DNA of 17,701 nucleotides from contig NZ_JBINJD010000106.1 in NCBI RefSeq assembly GCF_043951915.1, forward strand, positions 1 through 17,701, written 5' to 3'. Numbering within the stretch: the first letter of the stretch is position 1; each line of letters begins with the position of its first letter. Source of the stretch: Alienimonas sp043951915 (lineage in GTDB: Bacteria; Planctomycetota; Planctomycetia; Planctomycetales; Planctomycetaceae). A program made the translations under genes and the position numbers. The notes under the pieces are model-generated. The model was not told the DNA's origin. It saw only the letters and a program-made list of their open reading frames with translations, and did no database searches. Shown here one piece after another: positions 6,909-14,800 of the stretch.

Positions 6909-9239
6909 ATGACGTTCCTCAACGCGGCCCTCGCCTTCGGGGCGCTGGCCTTCACGGTGCCGCTGATCATCCACCTGCTGAACCGCAGTCGGTTCAAGAC
7001 GGTCGACTGGGGGGCGATGCACCTGCTCGCGGAGGTCGTCCGCACGAACCAGCGGCGGTTCCGGCTCGATCAACTGATTTTGTTGCTCGTCCGCTGCGCG
7101 ATCCCCGTGCTGCTGGCCTTCTGCCTGGCCCGGCCCGTGTGGACGGGCAGCGACGGCGCCGCCGGCGACGGGCCGGTGTCGCTGGCAATCGTGCTGGACG
7201 ACAGCCAGTCGATGGGCGCCCCGCGGGACGGCGGGCCCGGCGGGGAGACCCGCTTCGACGCCGCGGTGGAGGCGGTGCAGAACCTCGTGGCGGGCGCCGG
7301 GAAGGGCAGCGACTTCGCCGTGATCCGGGCCGGCGGGCCGCCGGTCGGGCTGACGGACGCCCCCACCTTCGACGCCGCCGCCCTGCGGGCCGCGCTGGAA
7401 ACCGCCGAGCCGACCGCCGGCGTCGCCGACCTGCCGGCCGCCCTGGAACTGGCCCTCGGCACGCTGGCCGGGATGAGCCACGCCGACCGCGAACTGGTAG
7501 TGCTCAGCGACTTCCAAACCGGCCCCGGCCAGCCCGGCGGGCTGGCGACGGACGCCGCGGACGCCTTCCGCCGCCGCCTCGCCGATCTTGAACTGCCCCC
7601 CGCCGTCACCCTGCTGCCGGTCGCCGGGGAGAACGCGACCGCCGCGGCGGAGAACCTCTCCGTGGACGGCCTGGAAACGCCGGACCGCCCCGTCGGCGCC
7701 GGGCGGCCGGTGCGGCTGCGGGCGACGATCCGCAACCACGGCGTCGCCGATCAGACGGTGCGGGCGGCGCTGTTCGTGAACGGCGCCGAGGCCGGCGTGC
7801 AGTCCGTCACCGCCCCGGCCGGCGGCACGGTGGCGGCCCTGTTCGTCCACCCCTTCGCCGAGCCCGGCACGCACGCCGTCTCCGTCGCCGCGACGCCGAT
7901 CAACCTCCCCGCCGGGGACGCCCTGCCGGGGGACGACGTCGGCCGGGCGACCGTCCGCGTGCTCGGCCGCCTGCCGGCCCTGCTGGTGGACGGCGCCCCC
8001 TCCCGCAAACCGCTGGCCGGCGAGACGGATTTCCTGTCGATCGCCCTGACGCCGCTCTCCTTCGGCTCCGCAACCGGCTTCGCCGGGGACCGGAACGACG
8101 GCCAGCCCGCGGACCTGATCGAAACCCGCACCGTGACCCGCGGGGAGTTCGAACCGGAGCTGCTGACCGGCCAACGGCTGGTCGTGCTGGCGAACGTCAA
8201 GGACCTCTCCGACGAACAACTCACGGCTCTCACCGAGTACGTCGCGGACGGCGGGTCGCTGCTGATCGCCGCCGGCGATCGGGTCGACCTGAACTGGCAC
8301 CGCGAACGGCTGTACGCCGACGGCGCCGGCCTGCTGCCGCGGGCCTGGGGCGCGGTCGTCGGCGGGGACGAGGCCCCCTCCCGGGTGCTCGCCGAGCGGT
8401 TCGACCACCCGGCCCTCGAACCGTTCAACGCCCCCCCCGGTTCCTTGGAAAGCGGCGGGGACCTCACCGCCGCCGACGTGCGGCGCTGGATGACGGTGGA
8501 AGACCCGAAAGACGACGCCGACGGCGGCCGGGTGATCGCCCGGCTGGACACTGCCGACCCGCTGCTGATCGTCGAATCGTTCGGCCGCGGCACGGTGGTG
8601 CAGATGACGACGGCGCTCGACGCCGACTGGTCCGACCTGCCGCTGCGGCCCAGCTTCGTCCCGCTGATGCAAGGGCTGGCGGCGACCTTGGCGACCCGGC
8701 CGGCGCCGCCCTCGACGCTGCGGCCCGGGGAGCCGGCGGTGGCCCTCGTGCCCGCCGGGGTGGAGGCCGTCGCCGCCGACACCCCGGACGGCCGCCGCTA
8801 CTCCGTCCGCGTGACGGAGGAACCGCTCGACGCCGGTTCCGAAGCGACGAACGACGACGCCGTCCGCCGGCTCGCCCGATTCGAGAACACCCGCCTGCCG
8901 GGCTTCTACGAGTTCAACTGGCCGAACCCCGACCCCGCCGGGTCGGCCCCGGATCTGATCAGCCCGGCCCGGTTCGCCGTCGCGGCCGACCCGCGGGAGT
9001 CGGTTCCCGGGACGCTGGACGCGGAGGCGCAGGCCGGGCTGGCGGACGCCCTCGGGGCGACGCTGGTCGCCACCGCGGAGGAGTACCGGGCCCGGGACGA
9101 CCGCCGCCGGCACGGCTACGAACTGTGGCGCTGGCTGCTCGCCGGGCTGCTGGCGGCGTTGCTGGTGGAGATGGTTCTCCAGCAGTGGTTCAGCCGGCCC
9201 GCCACGATCCCGGCCGCGAACGGGGGGGAGACGCGATGA
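6909..9239 (+). CDS. BatA-like membrane protein with vWA domain
   Basis: A 776-residue membrane protein whose N-terminus is the BatA/aerotolerance-regulator type: a short helix (about 5-25) with the typical FTVPLIIHLLNRSR, then VDWGAMHLL, and a second helix (about 56-78, LILLLVRCAIPVLLAFCLARP). A vWA domain follows with an intact MIDAS motif DDSQS (Asp97, Ser99, Ser101) and ELVVLSDFQTG later. Next comes a beta-sandwich region (about 235-350, including VRLRATIRNHGVADQTV), then a GATase1-like segment (LLVDGAPSR near 357; RLVVLANVKDLSDEQLTALTEY near 420). One C-terminal helix (about 738-760, WRWLLAGLLAALLVEMVLQQW) closes the protein. The bulk between the anchors should be periplasmic. Its stop overlaps the next start (ATGA, 9236-9239), so the two are translationally coupled. 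It is a likely MoxR/DUF58 client. Confidence 0.92.
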   Translation: MTFLNAALAFGALAFTVPLIIHLLNRSRFKTVDWGAMHLLAEVVRTNQRRFRLDQLILLLVRCAIPVLLAFCLARPVWTGSDGAAGDGPVSLAIVLDDSQSMGAPRDGGPGGETRFDAAVEAVQNLVAGAGKGSDFAVIRAGGPPVGLTDAPTFDAAALRAALETAEPTAGVADLPAALELALGTLAGMSHADRELVVLSDFQTGPGQPGGLATDAADAFRRRLADLELPPAVTLLPVAGENATAAAENLSVDGLETPDRPVGAGRPVRLRATIRNHGVADQTVRAALFVNGAEAGVQSVTAPAGGTVAALFVHPFAEPGTHAVSVAATPINLPAGDALPGDDVGRATVRVLGRLPALLVDGAPSRKPLAGETDFLSIALTPLSFGSATGFAGDRNDGQPADLIETRTVTRGEFEPELLTGQRLVVLANVKDLSDEQLTALTEYVADGGSLLIAAGDRVDLNWHRERLYADGAGLLPRAWGAVVGGDEAPSRVLAERFDHPALEPFNAPPGSLESGGDLTAADVRRWMTVEDPKDDADGGRVIARLDTADPLLIVESFGRGTVVQMTTALDADWSDLPLRPSFVPLMQGLAATLATRPAPPSTLRPGEPAVALVPAGVEAVAADTPDGRRYSVRVTEEPLDAGSEATNDDAVRRLARFENTRLPGFYEFNWPNPDPAGSAPDLISPARFAVAADPRESVPGTLDAEAQAGLADALGATLVATAEEYRARDDRRRHGYELWRWLLAGLLAALLVEMVLQQWFSRPATIPAANGGETR
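9222..9230 (+). promoter_or_regulatory. Ribosome-binding site deciding the start at 9236
   Basis: The run GGGGGGGAG ends five bases before the ATG at 9236, inside the end of the upstream gene. The reading frame is open upstream to 9125, so this site and the ATGA overlap decide in favour of 9236; the extra 37 codons would lie inside the C-terminal helix of the preceding protein. Confidence 0.55.
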
Positions 9240-11821
9240 ACGACCAGTTCGCCGACCAGTTCGCCGAACCGGAGATCGGCGGGACGGCTCTGCGGTTCGT
9301 GGGTCCGCTGCCGCTGTGGGCCGGGCTGTTGCTCGCCACGGTCGCCGCGGTGCTGGCTTGGCGGTTCTACCTGCGGGAGGCCGGGCACCTGTCGCGGGGG
9401 TTGCGGTGGGGGCTGCCGGCGCTGCGGTCGCTGACCTTCGCGCTGGGCATTTTGCTGCTGTGCGCCCCGGTGCTGACGCACACGACGGTGGAGGGCGAAC
9501 TGGGCCGCGTCCGCGTGCTGGTGGACGGTTCCGAGAGCATGACCCGCCTCGACCGGCACCTGCCCGAGGCCCGCAAGGTGCGGCTCGCCGAGGCCCTGGG
9601 CCGCCTGCCCGAAGGCACGGCCGACCGCTACGACGCCACCCCGGCCGACGCCCGCCCCACCGGCGACCGGGCCGCCGCCAACGCCGCCGCGGCCGTGGAC
9701 CCGCTGCCCCGCTGGCGCCGGGCCGACCTGCTGCTCGCCGAGGCCCCGACCGCGATCCTGCCGGAGTTGCGGCGGCGCCACGTCGTCTCCGTCCGCACCC
9801 TACAAGGCCCGACGCTCACCCCGCGCGACCTGCCGGTCGACGGGGCGGAGGAAGCCGAGGACGAGGCCGCCCCGCCGACGTTCGCCCCGACGACGGACCT
9901 CGCCACCCCGCTGGCGGACGGCGTCGGCCCGGCGGCCGGGGACGCCGCCCCCGCCGGGGGGGCCGCGAAGCGGGCGGCGGTGGTGCTGCTGACGGACGGC
10001 CGTCACAACGCCGGCCCCTCCCCCACGGAGGCCGCCCGGGCGCTGGGCGAGGCCGGCGTCGCCGTGTTCCCCGTCCTGTTCGGAGCGGAGGAGCCCGCCG
10101 CGGACCTCGCCGCCGTCTCCGTCGACGCCCCGGACCTGGTGTTCAAAACCGACACCGTCCGCGGCACGTTCACCCTCCGCGACACCGCCCCCCCCGGCTC
10201 CCGCTTCACCGCGGAAATCGTCTCCAAAGGGGACGGCGAGACCGGCGTCGGCGAGACGGTCGTCTGGCGGCGGGACCTCGCCACCACCGGCGCCGGCGAC
10301 CGCAGGGTGCCGTTCGAGTTCGACGTGGAGCCGCTCACCGACGCCCTCACGGAGACAAACGACTCCCCGCCGGGAGTCCTAAGCGCGCGAAGAGAGTCCC
10401 GAAGCGTTGCGCGGTCCGTCGCGACGCTGGATCTGGAAGTCCGGCTCTCCCCGCTGCCGGGCGAGGCGGACGCGGAGAACAACGCCCGGCCGCTGCGGCT
10501 GGCCGCGAATCTCGTCCCCCGCAAGGCCCTGCTGCTGGACGGCCGTCCGCGGTGGGAGACCCGCTACCTTCGCAACGCCCTCTCCCGCGACCCGCGGTGG
10601 GAGGTGACGACCGTCGTCGTGCCCGCCGACGAACAAACCCTCCCCCGCGGCGAGGCCGGCACGACGAACGAAAACGGCGAGGGCGTGTTCCCCAGCACCC
10701 GGGCCGGGCTGCTGGGCTACGACCTGATCGTGTACGGCGAACTGCCGCCGTCCCTGCTGACCGCCGAGGAACAGGGTTGGCTGCGGGAGTTCGTCGGCGC
10801 CCGCGGCGGCGGCCTCGTCTTCGTCGACGGCCGCCGCGACGTGCTGAGCGAACTGCCCAGCCCCACCCTCACCGACCTGCTGCCCGTCACCCGGGGCGAA
10901 CCGCTGCCCGAACCCACCGCCGCCCTGCGGCCGACCCCCGCCGGGACCGCCGGCGGGGCCCTCGGGATCACCGGGGACGAGTCGACCGACGAAACCTTCT
11001 GGGAGACCCTGCCGGCCCCGCAGACGCTGATCGCCGCCGAGGCCCTGCCCGGGGCGGAGGTCTGGCTCGAAGCCGTCGCCGAGGGCGGCTCCGAACCCGG
11101 CGGCGGCGGCGTGCATCCGGCGATCGTGGTGCGGCCGTTCGGCGGCGGGCGGGTGATGTACCTCGCCTTCGACGAAACCTGGCGCTGGCGCTACCGGGCC
11201 GCGGACCTCTACCACCAACGGCTCTGGAACCAGCTCGCCGGCGCCGTGATGCCCCGGCCGTACGCGGTACGGGACGAACTGCTCGCCCTGGACACCGGCG
11301 GCGTGCGGTACGCCCCGGGCGCCTCCGCCCCGGTGCGGGCGGAGTTGAGTCGGCCCGACGGCGGCCCGGCGACCGGCGTGCCGGTGGACGCCGTGCTGAC
11401 CCGCGACGGCCGGGTCGTCGGCACGGTCCCGCTGACCGAGGACCCGGACGTGCCCGGCGCCTACCGCGGAGCGACCGGGCCGCTGGAGCCGGGCGAACAT
11501 GAGGTCTCAATCCGCGCCGCCGGATTCGCCGCGGGGGCGCTGAAGGCCCGGACGAACTTCGTCGTCGAACCGCCCGTGACCGTCGAGGCCGCCGACACCG
11601 CCGCCGACCCGGCCCTGCTGACCGCCATGGCGGAGGCGTCCGGCGGGCGGATGCTGCGGGAGGAGGAGATCGGCCAACTCGCCGCCCTGCTCGCCCCGCT
11701 GTCGGACGGCCGGGTGATCGAATCGGAGACCCCGCTGTGGCAAAGCTACTGGTGGTTCTTCGCCGTGCTGATCCCGTTGACCCTCGAATGGATCCTCCGC
11801 AAACGCGCGGGGCTGCTGTGA
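9236..11821 (+). CDS. vWA and GATase1-like membrane protein (second Bat-like protein)
   Basis: An 861-residue membrane protein coupled to the upstream BatA-like gene. Two N-terminal helices (about 26-44 and 62-80) precede a vWA-like domain with MIDAS DGSES (Asp97, Ser99, Ser101), followed by VVLLTDGRHNAGPS near 252-265. A beta-sandwich region follows (about 300-425), then a GATase1-like domain: LLLDGRPRWETRYLRNAL near 432 and DLIVYGELPPSLLTAEEQGW near 495. The motif GGRVMYLAFDETWRWRYR lies near 640, followed by a carboxypeptidase- or macroglobulin-like beta domain. A C-terminal helix (about 834-853) anchors it. Most of it should be periplasmic. Residues about 376-396 are encoded by what looks like an inserted palindromic repeat with rare codons (CTA, AGA, CGA). 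The layout mirrors the upstream vWA protein. The function is unknown beyond membership of a MoxR-vWA system. Confidence 0.9.
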   Translation: MNDQFADQFAEPEIGGTALRFVGPLPLWAGLLLATVAAVLAWRFYLREAGHLSRGLRWGLPALRSLTFALGILLLCAPVLTHTTVEGELGRVRVLVDGSESMTRLDRHLPEARKVRLAEALGRLPEGTADRYDATPADARPTGDRAAANAAAAVDPLPRWRRADLLLAEAPTAILPELRRRHVVSVRTLQGPTLTPRDLPVDGAEEAEDEAAPPTFAPTTDLATPLADGVGPAAGDAAPAGGAAKRAAVVLLTDGRHNAGPSPTEAARALGEAGVAVFPVLFGAEEPAADLAAVSVDAPDLVFKTDTVRGTFTLRDTAPPGSRFTAEIVSKGDGETGVGETVVWRRDLATTGAGDRRVPFEFDVEPLTDALTETNDSPPGVLSARRESRSVARSVATLDLEVRLSPLPGEADAENNARPLRLAANLVPRKALLLDGRPRWETRYLRNALSRDPRWEVTTVVVPADEQTLPRGEAGTTNENGEGVFPSTRAGLLGYDLIVYGELPPSLLTAEEQGWLREFVGARGGGLVFVDGRRDVLSELPSPTLTDLLPVTRGEPLPEPTAALRPTPAGTAGGALGITGDESTDETFWETLPAPQTLIAAEALPGAEVWLEAVAEGGSEPGGGGVHPAIVVRPFGGGRVMYLAFDETWRWRYRAADLYHQRLWNQLAGAVMPRPYAVRDELLALDTGGVRYAPGASAPVRAELSRPDGGPATGVPVDAVLTRDGRVVGTVPLTEDPDVPGAYRGATGPLEPGEHEVSIRAAGFAAGALKARTNFVVEPPVTVEAADTAADPALLTAMAEASGGRMLREEEIGQLAALLAPLSDGRVIESETPLWQSYWWFFAVLIPLTLEWILRKRAGLL
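10361..10415 (+). repeat. Palindromic repeat apparently inserted in frame within a coding sequence
   Basis: GACTCCC (10361-10367) and GGGAGTC (10372-10378) form a seven-base stem with a four-base loop, followed by TAAGCGCGCGAAGAGAGTC, which carries a further GAGTC core (about 10379-10405), and a GCGTTGCGCGG end. Over this stretch the codons change character: CTA, CGA, AGA, CGA and GTT within about 12 codons, in genes that otherwise strongly prefer G/C third positions. The encoded peptide (about residues 376-396, SPPGVLSARRESRSVARS) is polar and Arg/Ser-rich within a beta-sandwich region. The reading frame is kept. It is best read as a small dispersed repeat captured in the gene; its right boundary is uncertain. 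Confidence 0.5.
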
Positions 11822-11873
11822 CCGGCTCGTTCCCCCGCCCCCGTCGTCCCCGTTCGCTCTGATCGGACCCGAC

Positions 11874-14800
11874 ATGAACCTCGCCCTCGATCCGGCCGTC
11901 GCCCGCAAGCTGGACGCCTACCGCCGCCGGCGGGGGCGGCTGACGGCGTTCCGGGCGCTGTGCGCGGGGATCACGGCCCTGCTGGTCGGCCTCGCCGCGG
12001 TGGCGCTGATCGACTGGTACTGGCTGCTGAGCGATTCGACCCGCTGGCTGCTGAGCGCCGCGGCCTATGGCGGGGCGGTCCTCGCCGCGGGGCTGGCGCT
12101 GGTCGGGCGGACGGGCCGGCTGAGCCGCCGGGAACAGGTCGCCGCGGCGATCGAGGACGCCGACCCCTCCGTGCGGGAACGGCTGCTGTCCGCGGTGGAA
12201 CTGGCCGCGGACGACCCGGAGTCCGTCCACGACTCCCCCGCCTTCCGGGCCCTGTTGCAGGGGGAGGTCGCCCGACTGATGGCGAACGTTCGCCCGGCGA
12301 AACTGCTGCCGTATCGACTGGTCGCCGGCTGGGCGGCGGCGGCGCTGATCGTGATCGGCCTGACCGCCGCGGCCGCCGCGACCGGCGGGCCGCGGGTCCT
12401 GCACCTGCTCCACCGGGCCGCGCTGCCGGGGGCGAACCTGGCCCGCGTCTCCCGCGTGCAGGTGGAAATCCTCGACCCCTCCCCGCCCTCCCGCACGCTG
12501 CCGGCGGGGGACACGGTGGCGATCGTCGTCGCAATCACCGGCGCCGATTCTCTGGGCGGGGGGGTGAGCGACGCCACGCTGGAAACCGCCGCCGGCGACG
12601 GCGAACCGCGGAGGCTCCCCCTCCGCCCGACATCGGGTGACGAGTGGGCCGTCAACCTGCCCTTGGGCGAGGAGGACGTGACCTACCGCGTGCTCGCCGG
12701 GGACGCGATCACCAAGCGCTACACGCTGACGGTGCGGCCGCGGCCGCGGGTCACGGCGTTCGGCAAGACCGTCGCCTTCCCGGACTACGCCGCCCTGCCC
12801 CCGCAAACGGTGACCGAGGAGCACGGCGACCTGTTCGCGCTGGCCGGTTCGACGGTGGAGCTGACGCTCGAACCGGATCAGCCGGTCGATAAGGCGGAAC
12901 TGCGGCTCGCCCCCGCCGACCCCGACGCCCCGGAGCAGACCCTCCCGCTGACTTCCGCCGAGGGGGACGACGGCGTGGTGCGGTGGTCCGCGACCCTGCC
13001 GATGGAGGCCCCCGGCACCTACCGGGTGCACCTCGTCAGCGCGGAGACCGGGTTCGACAACCCGTTCGCCCCGCGGAGCGAAATCCGCCCGCTGGCCGAC
13101 GCCCCGCCCACCGTGGCGTTCACCCAACTCCCCGAGAACGCCGCCGCGGGGCTGCTGCTTCCGCCGGACGATCTGTTGGACCTCGCCGCCCGCGCCGCGG
13201 ACGACCTGCCGCTGGACCGGGTCGAACAGTGGGTGTCGATCAACGGCGGGGAGTGGACGGCGACGCCGCTCGCCTTCGAGCCGGCCACGGACGCCGCGGC
13301 GAACGCCGCCGCGGTCCGCGGGCCGATCGACGCCGGCGGCCGGGAGCTGACCGCCGAATGGCGCTGGGACCTGCTGCCGCTCGAATTGACCACCGGCGAC
13401 GAGGTCCGCACCAAGCTGGTCGCCACCGACCGCAAGGGGCAGACCGGGCAGAGCGCCGTGCTGCGCGTGCTGATCGCCGGGGAGGACTTCGACCCGCTGC
13501 GGCACGCCGCAGCCGAGCGGACGCTGCTGTTGGTCGATCAGGTGGCCGCCTTCGCCGCCGCGGTCAAGGAGCAGCGGGACCTGGCCGAGGCCGCCATGGA
13601 GCGCCAGAAACAGGCCGGCACCGCCCAGACCGACGAGGCCCGGGCGGCGAGGGCGGAGGAGTACGCGGTGATTCAGGACCTCCGCGGCCGGCGGCGGGAC
13701 GCCGCGGCGGCGCTGACGGCCACGATCGCCGCCGCCCTGCCCGGCCAGACCGCCGGGGCGGACGCGTTGGAGTGGGAACTGCTGGGCCGGTTCGTCTCCC
13801 GCATCGGCCTGGAGCCGGCCGCCGACCCGCTCGTCCAGCAGGAGTTGGGCGAGTCGCCGGATCAGATCCGCGACGCGATCAACCGGGACTTCAAGGAGGC
13901 CGACGAGCAGGCCGTCTACGCGGAGAAGTTCGCCCGCCGGTTCGCCACGCACGGCTTCTTGGCCGCGGTCGCCGCGGACCTCGCCGCCGTGTATCGGCAG
14001 CAGGACCGGGTGGCGAACCTGGAGGAGATCTCCTGGGACCGTCTGGCCCGGCAGGAGGCGGTCGTCGCCGGGCGGCTGGAGGCGATCGAGGAGTTCGCCC
14101 GCCGCCACCGCGACCGGGTGGACGACAAGCGCCAGCGGGAGGTGGACGGCCTGATCAAGGCGACCGACGAGTTGCGCGCCAAACTGGATGACGCCGCCGC
14201 CCGCGGCGAGACGGACGCGGACGACGACGGTCGGCCCAGCGAGGAGGCCCTCCGCAAGTTCCGCGAGACCGCCCGCAGCGTGCGGGACGACCTGGGCTGG
14301 CGGAAGAAGCCCAATTCGCTCCACAACCTGCCGAACGAACTCCGCAGCGCCTGGAAGTACCTCTGGGAGCACACCGGCGACCTGCCGGACGAGTTCGAGA
14401 AGGCCGCCGACGTGCGGGCGAAGATCGAGCGAGCGACCGAAAAGCGGGCCGCCGCCGAGGACAGCGCCGAGGCGGACCGGCTGGCCGAGGAGGTCGCCCG
14501 GCTCGCCGCGGACAAACACGCGGCGCTGGCGCCGGATATCGCCCGGCTGCGGGACGTCCGCACGTTGCAGAAGGCCCGGCCGGACGCGGACACGACGTTC
14601 GCCGCCGACGCCGGCCTCGCCGCCCGGGCCGTGGACGTCGTCGCCGAGGCCGCCGCCGCCGGCACGCTGATCGACCTCAAACCGATCGAGGACGAGGCGA
14701 CGGAAGAGCCCGCCGCCGACGGGGAGCCGGCGCCGGCCGAGCCGGCGGGGCCGACGGCGGTCTCGCCCTCCTACGCCCTGGAAGAAATCGCCCCGGCGTT

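Noticed and set aside
6480..9113. An 877-codon open frame on the minus strand opposite the BatA-like gene.
   Set aside because: Same compositional cause; the translation is Gly/Arg/Val/Pro-rich without motifs, while the plus strand encodes vWA and membrane motifs.
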